From a bacterium (GTDB taxonomy: Bacteria; Pseudomonadota; Gammaproteobacteria; Burkholderiales; Burkholderiaceae_C), in the NCBI GenBank assembly GCA_030824555.1, contig JAVBXK010000036.1:33424-97423 (forward strand): DNA of 64,000 bases, in the 5' to 3' direction. The position numbers were made by a program, and so were the translations under genes. Shown here in pieces: positions 44,839 through 53,230 of the stretch. The notes under the pieces were generated by a model. It had not been told where the DNA came from. It did no database searches and saw only the letters and a list, made by a program, of their open reading frames with translations. The stretch's first letter is position 1. Every line of letters begins with the position of its first letter.

Positions 44839-45687
44839 TCAGTTGTTGGTTTCCAGTGCCAGCACTGCAGTGGCGGTGTTGGAAATGGGGATGTGGTAGT
44901 TGCTGCTGACCTTCTTCACGCCCGAGCCCGCCGCCGTGAGCGCGCCACGCATGGCCAGCCACATCAGCAGCTCCACGCCCTGGGTGCCGGTTTTTTCAAC
45001 CAGTTCGTGCACGCTGAATTGCGTGGCCCACTCGGGGTTGGTTTCCAGGCTTTGCAAAAACTGCAGGTCAAACTGCTTGTTGATGAAACCGGCACGCTCG
45101 CCGTCCAGCTGGTGCGACAAGCCGCCCGATGCCAGCACGGCCACGGTCTTGTCGCTGCCCCAGCTCTGGATGGCCTGGCCCACCGCCTTGCCGAGCGCGT
45201 AGCAGCGGCTGGCCTTGGGCAACGGAAACTGCACAGTGTTGATGCACACAGGCACCACGGTGACCGGGTAGTTGCCTTCGGGGTAAAACAGCTTCAGCGG
45301 CAGCGAGCAGGCATGGTCCACCAGCATGTCCTGGCAGGTGACCACGTCGAACTCTTTTTCAATCAGCGTGTTGATGATGTGCCACGACAGGTCCACCTCG
45401 CCACGCAGCGGCTCCAGCGATGGGATGCCCCAGCCTTCGTCAGAGTTGACGTACTGCTGCGCCGCACCCACGGCAAAAGTGGGCATTTTGTCGAGGAAAA
45501 AGTTCAGCCCGTGGTCGTTGTAAAAAATCACGATCACGTCAGGCTTCTTCTCGCCCAGCCAAGCGTGAATGGGCGGAAAGGCATCGAAAAACGGCTTCCA
45601 GTAAGGCGTTTGCTGGTCGCCGCGATGGATTGCACCGCCGATAGCAGGGATGTGAGACGTGCCAAGCCCGCCAATGAGTTTTGCCAT
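44839..45687 (-). CDS. Class III extradiol dioxygenase, beta-type subunit (LigB/gallate dioxygenase-like)
   Basis: A 282-residue paralogue of LigB. Fe(II) ligands can be placed at the His of 'LGTSHIPAIGG', the His of 'IFYNDHGLNF' and the Glu of 'TQGVELLMW'; the catalytic His lies in 'ASGGLSHQLDGERAG'. Its start 'MAKLIGGLGTSHIP' and the 'YVNSDEGWGI' segment recall gallate and 3-O-methylgallate dioxygenases more than LigB. It lies 26 bases after the alpha-type gene and should form a heteromeric enzyme with it. The substrate, a catecholic acid such as gallate or protocatechuate, is inferred. Confidence 0.85.
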   Translation of the reverse strand: MAKLIGGLGTSHIPAIGGAIHRGDQQTPYWKPFFDAFPPIHAWLGEKKPDVIVIFYNDHGLNFFLDKMPTFAVGAAQQYVNSDEGWGIPSLEPLRGEVDLSWHIINTLIEKEFDVVTCQDMLVDHACSLPLKLFYPEGNYPVTVVPVCINTVQFPLPKASRCYALGKAVGQAIQSWGSDKTVAVLASGGLSHQLDGERAGFINKQFDLQFLQSLETNPEWATQFSVHELVEKTGTQGVELLMWLAMRGALTAAGSGVKKVSSNYHIPISNTATAVLALETNN

Positions 45688-45713
45688 GTTGTTTTCTCCT
45701 GATCGGGTTCGGC

Positions 45714-46076
45714 TTACTGCAAGCCGGGTTGGTTGTTGGCGGCCACGAGCTTGGCCTTGAATTCGTCTTTGCTCATACCGGTTTGCTGCGCGCCGATGTC
45801 TTGCATGTCGAGCTTGAAAATGCCCGCAAACTTGGCCAGGTAGTAGGCATTACCCCCGGCTGCAATCAGCTGCAACACGTTGCGCGCACGGATGGCGGCC
45901 GCTTGCTGCTCGTTCAGGCCGTACTGTTTCATGTAGCCCTCTTCGTCGGCCACAAAGGCCTGGCGGTTGGCCTCGTCGTTGAACGAGAAGCACATCTTGT
46001 TCAGGGCATAGCCCTTCTTGGCCTGGTTGCCGTCGAACGGTACGGTGCCGGGAATGGCGGGAAGCTCAAAAGTCAT
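45714..46076 (-). CDS. Extradiol dioxygenase, alpha-type subunit (LigA-like)
   Basis: A 120-residue LigA-family protein: 'IPGTVPFDGNQAKKGYALNK', 'MCFSFNDEANRQAFVADEE' and 'VLQLIAAGGNAYYLAKFAGI', ending 'QTGMSKDEFKAKLVAANNQ'. It is shorter than the LigA at 24870, lacking the His-rich tail. The start is the ATG at 46076, not the larger in-frame opening that runs through the divergent LysR gene. It forms a two-gene operon with the beta-type subunit and diverges from a LysR regulator across 85 bases. Confidence 0.85.
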   Translation of the reverse strand: MTFELPAIPGTVPFDGNQAKKGYALNKMCFSFNDEANRQAFVADEEGYMKQYGLNEQQAAAIRARNVLQLIAAGGNAYYLAKFAGIFKLDMQDIGAQQTGMSKDEFKAKLVAANNQPGLQ

Positions 46077-46161
46077 GGGTTGTCTCCAATGAATGACGCG
46101 ACAGGGACGGAGTATTCCCCCCCTGTTGCCAAAAATAAACCATGGCTTCATCATCTGATGC

Positions 46162-47097
46162 ATGAGCAAATTCGATGAATCAAATGCCGGGAACCCCCGG
46201 CTCGATGCCCACGCCTTGCGCCTGCTGGTGGCGGTGGTGGACACCGGCAGCATCACCCGCGCGGCCGAGCAGTTGGGCATCACGCAATCGGGCGTGAGCC
46301 ACCAGCTGGACAAGCTGCGGGCCATCACCGGCGACCCGCTGTTCGTGAAAAGCGGCCGGGGCATCGTGCCCACCGCCCGCGCACTGCTGCTAGCCGACGA
46401 GGCCCGCGACCTGCTGCAACGCCTGCAAAGCTTTGCCCACCTGGGCGCATTCGACCCGACGCGCTGGCAGGCCACCGTCACCATTGCCGCCAACGACCTG
46501 CAGCGCGACGTGTTGCTGCCCCCGCTGCTGGCCCGCCTGCGCACCCAAGCACCTGGCGTGACGCTGCGGGTGCTGCCCTCGAACGTACCCAGCCTGGAGA
46601 TGCTGCGCAGCGGCCAGTGCGATTTGGTCATCAGCCCGCGCCCGCCAGAGGGCAGCGACATCGTGCAAAAACGCCTGTTCGAAGACCGTTACCGCGTGTT
46701 TTTCGACCCCGCTCAACGCAGCGCCCCCACCAGCCTGGCCGAGTTTGAGGCCAGCGAACACATCACCGTGCTGTACGAGGCACAAAGGCCGTTGAGCCTG
46801 GACAGCCAGCTGGCCGCACAAGGCATTCGCCGCCGCTTTGCCGTGACCGTGCCGGGGTTTGGCGGCGTACCCGCCTTCCTGCGCCAAAGCCCGTTGCTGG
46901 TGACGGCCCCCAGCCTGCTGGGCCAGCACCTGCTGCGCGATCTGGCCAGCGTGGAGCCGCCCATGCCCACGCCGCCATTGCCCATGTACCTGATCTGGCA
47001 CCTGCGCAACCAGCATGACGAGGCACAGCGGTGGCTGCGACGGATGGTGGAAAACAACCCGTTGACTGACGGGCAGGGGCGCGCCCCGCAGCCATAG
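46162..47097 (+). CDS. LysR-family regulator, probably of the second dioxygenase pair
   Basis: A 311-residue LysR protein: HTH 'VVDTGSITRAAEQLGITQSG' followed by 'VSHQLDKLRAITGDPLFVKS', then 'ARALLLADEARDLLQRLQ' and a periplasmic-binding-like effector domain. The sequence 'SGRGIVPTARA' is typical of the LysR branch that regulates aromatic catabolism. It diverges from the LigA/LigB-like operon, so regulation of that operon by a ring-cleavage substrate or intermediate is likely. Confidence 0.88.
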   Translation: MSKFDESNAGNPRLDAHALRLLVAVVDTGSITRAAEQLGITQSGVSHQLDKLRAITGDPLFVKSGRGIVPTARALLLADEARDLLQRLQSFAHLGAFDPTRWQATVTIAANDLQRDVLLPPLLARLRTQAPGVTLRVLPSNVPSLEMLRSGQCDLVISPRPPEGSDIVQKRLFEDRYRVFFDPAQRSAPTSLAEFEASEHITVLYEAQRPLSLDSQLAAQGIRRRFAVTVPGFGGVPAFLRQSPLLVTAPSLLGQHLLRDLASVEPPMPTPPLPMYLIWHLRNQHDEAQRWLRRMVENNPLTDGQGRAPQP

Positions 47098-47106
47098 AAA
47101 GCAAAC

Positions 47107-47158
47107 CAAAAAAGTAGCTGTCAGCGCATACAGATAAAGCGCTGGAGCAAAAAAAGCA
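47107..47158 (+). repeat. AT-rich interspersed repeat
   Basis: 'AAAGTAGCTGTCAGCGC', 'ACAGATAAAGCGCTGGAGC' and 'AAAAAAAGC' give a clear copy, located between the convergent 3' ends of the LysR gene and the AraC-type gene. It may also act as a bidirectional stop. Confidence 0.75.
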
Positions 47159-47164
47159 TGTAAA

Positions 47165-48100
47165 TCAGCCCTCAGCCCGCTGCGCTGCACGCCACTTCTG
47201 CGGGCTCAAGCCCGTCTGCCGCCTGAAAAACCTCGAAAAGTAAGCCGGGTCTTCAAAGCCCAGCTCCAGCGCCAGGCTGTTGGCCGGGGCGGCCACGTAC
47301 AGCAGGCGGCGGCAGGCTTCGCGGGTCAGGCGCTCGTGCACCAGCGCCTGCGCCGTGCGACCGCTGGCGGCGCGCGCCAGGCGGTTGAGGCGCGCCGTGG
47401 ACAGGCCCAGGCGCTGCGCATATTGCGCCACGGTCCAATGGGTCAGAAAGTGTGCCTCCACCAGCGCCAGGAAACGCGTGAACTGGGCCTGGCGCTGGTG
47501 CCCGGTGGTGCCGGGCACATCGGGATGCAAAGCAGCCTGTACCTGCGCCAGCCGCCACAGCAGCGCACGGGCCAGCCAGGTGGTGGTGGGCGGTGGCTGG
47601 CCCGCGCCGGCAAAGGCAAATTCAGCACCCAGCTCGCGCATCAAGGCATCGAGCCGCCCGGCACCGGCTGCGTCGTCGCGCATGTCCAGCACCCTGGGCG
47701 CGGCAAACACGGCTTCGAACGCCGCACCCACGGTCTGGAAGTCGCCGTCTGACAGAAAGCGGCTGCTCAGGGTCAGCACCCAGCCGTCGGTGCCCGGCGC
47801 AAACTGGAAGCCGTGCACCACCGCAGGCGGCACCACGATGGCCACCGGGCCGGGCAGCGACTGGCGCTGTTCGTCCAGCACGGCACTGACCGAGCCGCTG
47901 CGCACCCACAGCACCTGGTACAGGCCCTGGTGCAAATGGGGGGAAATTTCCCACTGGTATTGGCTGCTGCGGGCGTGCACGTCTTCAATGTGCAACAGCT
48001 CTGGCGCGGCTCCCTGCGCCTCGCCATACAGCGCGAAGCGGGGAATGGCCGGTGTGGCTACGGGTATACCCGGACGAACTGGGGTAGGCTGATTTGGCAT
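47165..48100 (-). CDS. AraC-family regulator (PobR-like)
   Basis: A 311-residue regulator starting at 48100 (MPNQPTP). The N-terminal cupin-like part has 'SPHLHQGLYQVLWVRSGSVS' and 'GPVAIVVPPAVVHGFQFAPG', as in AraC-type PobR proteins that respond to 4-hydroxybenzoate. The C-terminal DNA-binding domain has 'VAQYAQRLGLSTARLNRLAR' and 'SLALELGFEDPAYFSRFFRR', then 'GLSPQKWR'. It diverges from the P450 operon, which it probably controls in response to an aromatic acid. Confidence 0.85.
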   Translation of the reverse strand: MPNQPTPVRPGIPVATPAIPRFALYGEAQGAAPELLHIEDVHARSSQYQWEISPHLHQGLYQVLWVRSGSVSAVLDEQRQSLPGPVAIVVPPAVVHGFQFAPGTDGWVLTLSSRFLSDGDFQTVGAAFEAVFAAPRVLDMRDDAAGAGRLDALMRELGAEFAFAGAGQPPPTTTWLARALLWRLAQVQAALHPDVPGTTGHQRQAQFTRFLALVEAHFLTHWTVAQYAQRLGLSTARLNRLARAASGRTAQALVHERLTREACRRLLYVAAPANSLALELGFEDPAYFSRFFRRQTGLSPQKWRAAQRAEG

Positions 48101-48142
48101 GCCGCAAGAATGAACCAAAAGTACCCAATTGCAAAGGTATTT

Positions 48143-48169
48143 GTGCCGTGCAAGCAGACTCTGCGGCAC
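48143..48169. promoter_or_regulatory. Inverted repeat between PobR-like gene and P450 operon
   Basis: GTGCCG (48143-48148) and CGGCAC (48164-48169) form a six-base dyad with 15 bases between, 40 bases before the P450 start and 43 before the regulator start. It is a candidate operator. AraC-type proteins more often use direct repeats, so this is tentative. Confidence 0.35.
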
Positions 48170-48208
48170 CTAAAGTCCATACCGTCCACACACAAACCGG
48201 AGACAGAC

Positions 48209-49384
48209 ATGTTCAGTTTCGACCCCTATTCACCCGCGGTAGACGCCGACCCGTTCCCGTACTACAAAACGCTGCGCGACGAGCAACCCTGCTTCTGGAG
48301 CCCCGAAGCCCAGATGTGGGTGCTGTCGCGCTACGCCGACATCGTGTCCGCCGGGCAAGACTGGCAAACCTACTCCAGCGCCAGCGGCAACCTCATGACC
48401 GAGCTGCCCGGCCGCGCCGGTGCCACGCTGGGCAGCTCCGATCCACCCAAGCACGACCGTCTGCGCGGCCTGATCCAGCACGCGTTCATGAAGCGCAACC
48501 TGCTGGCGCTGGAAGAGCCCATCCGCGACGTGGCCAAACAGGTGTTCGGCCAACTGAACGGCGTGGACCAGTTCGACTTCAAAGAGGTGTCGTCCCAGTT
48601 CACCGTCAAGGTGCTGATGGCCGCACTGGGCCTGCCCATGGGCGACGAGGCACTGGTACCCGAAAGCGAAGTGCGCGAAAACGCCGTGCTGATGGTGCAA
48701 AGCGATGCCCGCACCCGCGCCAAAGGCCCCGAGCACATTGCCGCCTACAACTGGATGCAAGAGTACGCAGCCAAGGTCATTGCCATGCGCCGTGCCGAGC
48801 CGCGCAACGACCTGATCAGCAACTTCGCGCTGGCCGAAATCGACGGCGACCGCCTGGACGACCGCGAGGTGCTGCTGACCACCACCACGCTGATCATGGC
48901 GGGCGTGGAAAGCCTGGGCGGCTTCATGATGATGTTTGCCTACAACATGGCCACGTTCAACGATGCCCGCAACGCGGTGGTGGCCAACCCCGAGTTGTTG
49001 CCTGACGCCATCGAAGAAAGCCTGCGCTTCAACACCTCGGCCCAGCGCTTCCGCCGCCGCCTGATGAAGGACGTGACCCTGCACGGCCAGACCATGAAGG
49101 AAGGCGATTTCGTCTGCTTGGCCTACGGCAGCGGCAACCGCGACGAGCGCCAGTACCCCAACCCCGACGTGTACGACATCACCCGCAAACCACGCGGCCA
49201 CCTGGGCTTCGGTGGCGGCGTGCATGCTTGCCTGGGCACGGCCATTGCCCGCCTGGCGGTCAAGATTGCGTTCGACGAGTTCCACAAAGTGGTGCCCAAC
49301 TACACCCGCGTGGCCGACCAACTGCCGTGGATGCCATCGTCCACCTTCCGCAGCCCACTGGTGCTGGAACTCAAGCGCGTCTGA
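48209..49384 (+). CDS. Cytochrome P450
   Basis: A 391-residue soluble bacterial P450. The haem loop is 'HLGFGGGVHACLGTAIARL' with the proximal Cys, the K-helix ExxR is 'EESLR', and the C-helix region has 'SSDPPKHDRLRGLIQHAF'. The I-helix reads 'IMAGVESLGG', with Ser where most P450s have the proton-delivery Thr after the acidic residue. A 2Fe-2S ferredoxin and a ferredoxin reductase follow, so this is a complete class I system. The PobR-like regulator and the ring-cleavage genes suggest an aromatic acid or ether as substrate, for example O-demethylation; that is inferred. Confidence 0.92.
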   Translation: MFSFDPYSPAVDADPFPYYKTLRDEQPCFWSPEAQMWVLSRYADIVSAGQDWQTYSSASGNLMTELPGRAGATLGSSDPPKHDRLRGLIQHAFMKRNLLALEEPIRDVAKQVFGQLNGVDQFDFKEVSSQFTVKVLMAALGLPMGDEALVPESEVRENAVLMVQSDARTRAKGPEHIAAYNWMQEYAAKVIAMRRAEPRNDLISNFALAEIDGDRLDDREVLLTTTTLIMAGVESLGGFMMMFAYNMATFNDARNAVVANPELLPDAIEESLRFNTSAQRFRRRLMKDVTLHGQTMKEGDFVCLAYGSGNRDERQYPNPDVYDITRKPRGHLGFGGGVHACLGTAIARLAVKIAFDEFHKVVPNYTRVADQLPWMPSSTFRSPLVLELKRV

Positions 49385-49501
49385 CACCCGCGTGGGTGCC
49401 GCACCAGGCCCACACTGACCCCTGTGCACCCTGCTGGGTGCGTTAACCTTCAAGGCGCTGCCCCTGTGCAGCGCCTATCCATTTGCAGGAGACCACACCA
49501 C

Positions 49502-49825
49502 ATGGCCAACATCACATTCATTGAAGCGTCCGGACAATCCACCACAGTCGACCTGCCTGACGGCTGGAGCCTGATGCAAGGCGCCACCGCCAACGGCGTG
49601 GACGGCATTTTGGGCGAGTGCGGCGGTTCGTGCGCCTGCGCCACCTGCCACTGCTACGTGGCCGACGACTTCTTGGCCAAGGTGCTGCCCGCCAGCGACA
49701 CCGAGTTGGCCATGCTGGACAACGTGGCCAGCGAGCGCCGCCCCAACAGCCGCCTGGCCTGCCAGATCAAGGCCAGCGCCGACCTGGAAGGCATGGTGGT
49801 GCACCTGCCTGAAACACAGGAATAA
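49502..49825 (+). CDS. [2Fe-2S] ferredoxin (putidaredoxin type)
   Basis: A 107-residue ferredoxin. The cluster ligands are visible in 'GECGGSCACATCHCYV' (Cys spacing C-x5-C-x2-C) with the fourth Cys in 'SRLACQIK'. 'IEASGQSTTVDLPDGWSLMQ' and 'TELAMLDNVASERRPNSRL' are typical of vertebrate/putidaredoxin-type ferredoxins that serve P450s. The start at 49502 follows CAGGAG by about ten bases. It transfers electrons from the reductase encoded next to the P450 encoded before it. Confidence 0.93.
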   Translation: MANITFIEASGQSTTVDLPDGWSLMQGATANGVDGILGECGGSCACATCHCYVADDFLAKVLPASDTELAMLDNVASERRPNSRLACQIKASADLEGMVVHLPETQE

Positions 49826-49830
49826 GCCAC

Positions 49831-49882
49831 AAAAATATAGCTGACATCGCTTACAAATAAAGCGATAGAGCACATTTCAGTT
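49831..49882 (+). repeat. AT-rich interspersed repeat
   Basis: 'AAATATAGCTGACATCGC', 'ACAAATAAAGCGATAGAGC' and 'ACATTTCAG' make one of the clearest copies. It lies inside the P450 operon between the ferredoxin and reductase genes, so it does not appear to block expression. Confidence 0.75.
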
Positions 49883-49908
49883 TACAAAAAGCCACACGAA
49901 AGCACAGC

Positions 49909-51156
49909 ATGAGTGGATCAGTCGTCATCATCGGGGCGGGCCTGGCGGGCCTGCAAGCGGCCGAGTCCTTGCGGGCTGGCGGCTTCAGCGGCAGCATCAC
50001 CCTGGTGGGCGACGAGCCCACGGGCCCATACCACCGCCCGCCGCTGTCCAAGGCGTGGCTGGCCGGCGAAATGGACGCGGGCCAACTGGCCATGCGTGGC
50101 CCGGACGTGCTGACCAAAAAGCAGATTGACCTGACCACGCACACCCGCGTCACGGCCATTGACCGCGCTGCCCAAACCGTGGCCCTGGCAGACGGCACCC
50201 AACTGCCCTACACCGGCCTGGTGCTGGCCACGGGCTCGCGCCCGCGCCTGCTGAGCCTGCCCGGTGCCCAAGCCCAGGGCGTGCTGGCCCTGCGCACGCA
50301 AGACGATGCCAACAACGTGGCCGCCGGGCTGGCGCGCTGCGCCGAGCTGAACCGCCCGCTGGTGGTGATCGGCGGTGGTTTCATCGGGCTGGAAGTGGCC
50401 GCCACCGCGCGCAAAAAAGGCATCGCCGTGACGGTGCTGGAAGCCGCACCCCGCCTGCTGGGCCGCGTGCTGGCCCCGGCCTTGTCAGACTGGTTTGCCG
50501 ACCTGCACCGCAACCACGGCGCGGAACTGGTGCTGAACGCCCAGATCAGCCAGCTGGCAGCCGATGCCGACGGCTGGGTGAGCGGCGTGCAACTGGCCGA
50601 CGGCACACAGGTGCCTGCAGGCTTGGTGCTGGTGGGCATTGGCGCACTGGCGAACGACGAACTGGCGGCTGATGCAGGCATTGCCTGCGACCGGGGCATT
50701 CTGGTGGATGCCTGCGGGCGCACCAGCGACCCGGCCGTGTTCGCCGCAGGCGATTGCGCGGTGCGCAAACTGGCCGACGGCACACCGCTGCGGCTGGAAT
50801 CGGTGCAAAACGCCACCGAACAGGGCAAGAGCGCCGCCGCCGCCCTGCTGGGCCAGGAGCGCCCCTTCACCGCCACCGCCTGGTTCTGGAGCGACCAATA
50901 CGACAAAAAACTGCAAATGGCGGGTCTGAGCACCGGGGCTGACCAATGCGTGCTGCGCGGCGACATGGCCGCCAGCGGCTTCAGCATGGTCCACTTCAAG
51001 GCAGGCAAGCTGGTGGCCGTGGACAGCATCAACGCCGTGAAGGACCACCTGCAAGCCCGCAAGCTGTTGGATGCAGGCCTGTCGCCCACGCCCGAACAGG
51101 CAGCCGACGCCAGCTTTGACCTGGCCACGCTGCTGCAACATGGCAAAGCGGTTTGA
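49909..51156 (+). CDS. Ferredoxin reductase (FAD/NAD-dependent)
   Basis: A 415-residue flavoprotein of the putidaredoxin reductase family: FAD-binding 'SVVIIGAGLAGLQAAESLRA', 'PYHRPPLSKAWLAG', NAD-binding 'PLVVIGGGFIGLEVAATARK', the FAD motif 'VFAAGDCAVRK' and 'WFWSDQYDKKLQMAGL'. It should reduce the ferredoxin with NAD(P)H for the P450. The interspersed repeat separates it from the ferredoxin gene by 83 bases. Its 3' end overlaps the start of the DUF2835 gene by 17 bases. Confidence 0.93.
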   Translation: MSGSVVIIGAGLAGLQAAESLRAGGFSGSITLVGDEPTGPYHRPPLSKAWLAGEMDAGQLAMRGPDVLTKKQIDLTTHTRVTAIDRAAQTVALADGTQLPYTGLVLATGSRPRLLSLPGAQAQGVLALRTQDDANNVAAGLARCAELNRPLVVIGGGFIGLEVAATARKKGIAVTVLEAAPRLLGRVLAPALSDWFADLHRNHGAELVLNAQISQLAADADGWVSGVQLADGTQVPAGLVLVGIGALANDELAADAGIACDRGILVDACGRTSDPAVFAAGDCAVRKLADGTPLRLESVQNATEQGKSAAAALLGQERPFTATAWFWSDQYDKKLQMAGLSTGADQCVLRGDMAASGFSMVHFKAGKLVAVDSINAVKDHLQARKLLDAGLSPTPEQAADASFDLATLLQHGKAV

Positions 51157-51376
51157 GTTCAGCCTGAATCTCTCAGCCGAGCAGTACCTGGCGTACTACC
51201 AGGGGGCTGCAACCAAAGTGGTGGTGCGGTGCACCACCGGCCAGTCCATCCAGTTCCCGGCCCGGTTGTTGACGCGCTTCGTCACCACACTGGGCGTGCA
51301 GGGCCACTTCGTGCTGACCTGCGCTGACGACATGACGGGCTCCACCCTGGCGCGCCTGGACACAGGCCGCAACTGA
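51140..51376 (+). CDS. DUF2835 family protein
   Basis: A 78-residue protein with the whole DUF2835 profile: 'FEFSLNLSAEQYLAYYQGAA', 'VVVRCTTGQSIQFPARLL' and 'FVTTLGVQGHFVL'. These are small topoisomerase-II-subunit-like or unknown proteins without a known role. It overlaps the ferredoxin reductase gene in another frame, so it is probably translated from the P450 transcript. Any link to the P450 is not shown. Confidence 0.8.
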   Translation: MAKRFEFSLNLSAEQYLAYYQGAATKVVVRCTTGQSIQFPARLLTRFVTTLGVQGHFVLTCADDMTGSTLARLDTGRN

Positions 51377-51489
51377 GCGCCCTCTGGCCCAGTTGCGTCG
51401 CGTCAGCGCGGCACGAAGCGGATGACGAGCGAGGCAAGGAACGGGTCACGAAAAGAATGCGAAAACCTGGGAGCTGCCAGCGTGTCCGC

Positions 51490-53043
51490 TCATTCCGCAG
51501 TGCCGCCACCGCCCAGCGTTGCCAACCGCGCCCGCAACTCGGTTTTCAGCACCTTGCCGTAGTTGTTCTTGGGCAGGGCATCCACCAGGCGGTAATGCTT
51601 GGGCCGCTTGAAGCGGGCCATCTGCGCCAGGCAGTGCGCATCCAACTCAGCCGTGGTCAGCGCCGCGCCAGTTTGCGCCACCACAAAGGCCACCACCGCC
51701 TCGCCCCATTCGGCATCGGGCATGCCCACCACCGCCACCTCGGCCACGCCGGGCGCGGTCAGCAGCACCTCTTCCACCTCACGCGGGTAGATGTTGGAGC
51801 CGCCGCTGATGATCAGGTCTTTGCTGCGGTCTTTCAGCGTGAGGAAGCCGTCGGCATCCAGGCAACCCACGTCGCCGGTGAACAGCCAGCCGTCGCGCAC
51901 GGCGGCGGCGGTGGCCTCGGGGTTGCGCCAGTAACCGGCCATCACGCTGTCGCCCTTGACCACCACTTCGCCCACCTCGCCCAGCGGCAGGTCGTGCCCG
52001 GCGGCATCGGTCACGCGCAGTTGCACGGGCGTTTGCGCCACGCCCACCGATGCCATGCGCTGCACGTAGCGCGGGTGGGCCGCGTCGGCCAGTTGGGTGC
52101 GTGACAGGGCGGTGCCGACCATGGGCGTTTCGCCTTGGCCGTAGATTTGCACAAACCGTGGCCCCATCACGCGGTGCGCGCGCTGGATGTCGGCCAGGTA
52201 CATGGGCGCGCCGCCGTAGACGATGGTCTTGAACGCACGCGCCGCGTCGTCTGGCGACAGGCCCTGCGCCTCGGCATGGTCCACCAGGCGCTTGACGATG
52301 GTGGGCGCGGCAAAGGTGGACAGCGGCCCAAGCGCCCAGCCCAGCTCGAACAGCTCAGCAGGCTCCACACCGCCAGAAGCGGGCACCACGTGCCGGGCAC
52401 CGGCCATCAGGTGCGGAATGGCGTACAGCCCCGCGCCGTGCGACATGGGCGCGGCGTACACCATGGCATCGGCGGGGGCGATGGGGTCCACGTCAATGAA
52501 GTAGGTCAACCCCATGGTCATGAGGTTGCGCTGGGTGATCATCACGCCCTTGGGGCGGCCCGTGGTGCCGCTGGTGTAGAACAGCCAGGCCACATCGTCC
52601 GGGCCGCGCGCGGTCACGGGCACGGCAAACGGGTCGGGCACGGGGGCAAACCAGCTGTCGGCCTCAGCAGATGCCACGTCAATCTGGCGGGCCAGCCCGG
52701 CCAGGGGCGAAGGGGCCACGTCGGCGGTGACCAGGCCCACGGTGGCACCTGAATTGGCAATGATCCACTCCACCTCGCGCGGGTGCAGCTTGGCATTCAC
52801 CGGCACCACCACCAGCCCGGCCCACCAGGCACCCCACAGCGCCTCCAAGTAGCGCGGGTGGTTGTGCATGAACAGCAGCACCCGGTCGCCAGGCACCAGC
52901 CCTTCGGCCCGCAGGCGCGCGGCCAAACCCGCGCTGCGGGCAGCCCACTGGGCGTGGGTGGCGTGTGGCTGGGTGCCGTGGAAGATGGCACCCACGTCAG
53001 GGCGGGTGCGGGCCTGGCGCAGCAGCAAGTTAACTAGGGCCAC
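51490..53043 (-). CDS. AMP-dependent acyl-CoA synthetase
   Basis: The GTG at 53043 is chosen because AGGAG lies six bases upstream; this gives 517 residues starting MALVNLLLRQ. The longer in-frame opening runs into the AT-rich hairpin. Adenylate-forming motifs are clear: 'WLFYTSGTTGRPKGVMITQ', 'YGQGETPMVG', 'GWLFTGDVGCLDADGFLTL', 'DRSKDLIISGGSNIYPREVE' and the C-terminal 'LPKNNYGKVLKTEL' with the catalytic Lys. It forms an acyl-CoA through an acyl-AMP. Whether the acid is aromatic or aliphatic is not shown; the neighbours favour an aromatic acid. Confidence 0.9.
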   Translation of the reverse strand: MALVNLLLRQARTRPDVGAIFHGTQPHATHAQWAARSAGLAARLRAEGLVPGDRVLLFMHNHPRYLEALWGAWWAGLVVVPVNAKLHPREVEWIIANSGATVGLVTADVAPSPLAGLARQIDVASAEADSWFAPVPDPFAVPVTARGPDDVAWLFYTSGTTGRPKGVMITQRNLMTMGLTYFIDVDPIAPADAMVYAAPMSHGAGLYAIPHLMAGARHVVPASGGVEPAELFELGWALGPLSTFAAPTIVKRLVDHAEAQGLSPDDAARAFKTIVYGGAPMYLADIQRAHRVMGPRFVQIYGQGETPMVGTALSRTQLADAAHPRYVQRMASVGVAQTPVQLRVTDAAGHDLPLGEVGEVVVKGDSVMAGYWRNPEATAAAVRDGWLFTGDVGCLDADGFLTLKDRSKDLIISGGSNIYPREVEEVLLTAPGVAEVAVVGMPDAEWGEAVVAFVVAQTGAALTTAELDAHCLAQMARFKRPKHYRLVDALPKNNYGKVLKTELRARLATLGGGGTAE

Positions 53044-53135
53044 GGGTGTCTCCTGTTCTGTGTTGGGGTACAGGATAACGGGTGGGCACGGCGGGTAGGT
53101 GCTGCCGAAGGGTAGATGTTTAAACAAAAATGCAC

Positions 53136-53230
53136 GCTGCCGCTTTATTGGTGGGCATTGTTTGCTATATATTTTATTCGATAGCAAACAATGTATATGA
53201 ATAAAGCGGCAGCGGCCTTTTTTGCTTGAA
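53136..53230. repeat. Head-to-head interspersed repeat forming a long hairpin
   Basis: GCTGCCGCTTTATT (53136-53149) is the exact reverse complement of AATAAAGCGGCAGC (53200-53213), and CATTGTTTGCTAT pairs exactly with ATAGCAAACAATG inside it. The result is a two-part stem of 27 base pairs with a six-base internal loop on each side and a terminal loop of about twelve. The 3' side continues 'GGCCTTTTTTGCTTGAAATTG', given here in two parts ('GGCCTTTTTT', 'GCTTGAAATTG'), a family signature. It lies in the leader of the acyl-CoA synthetase gene. Confidence 0.8.
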
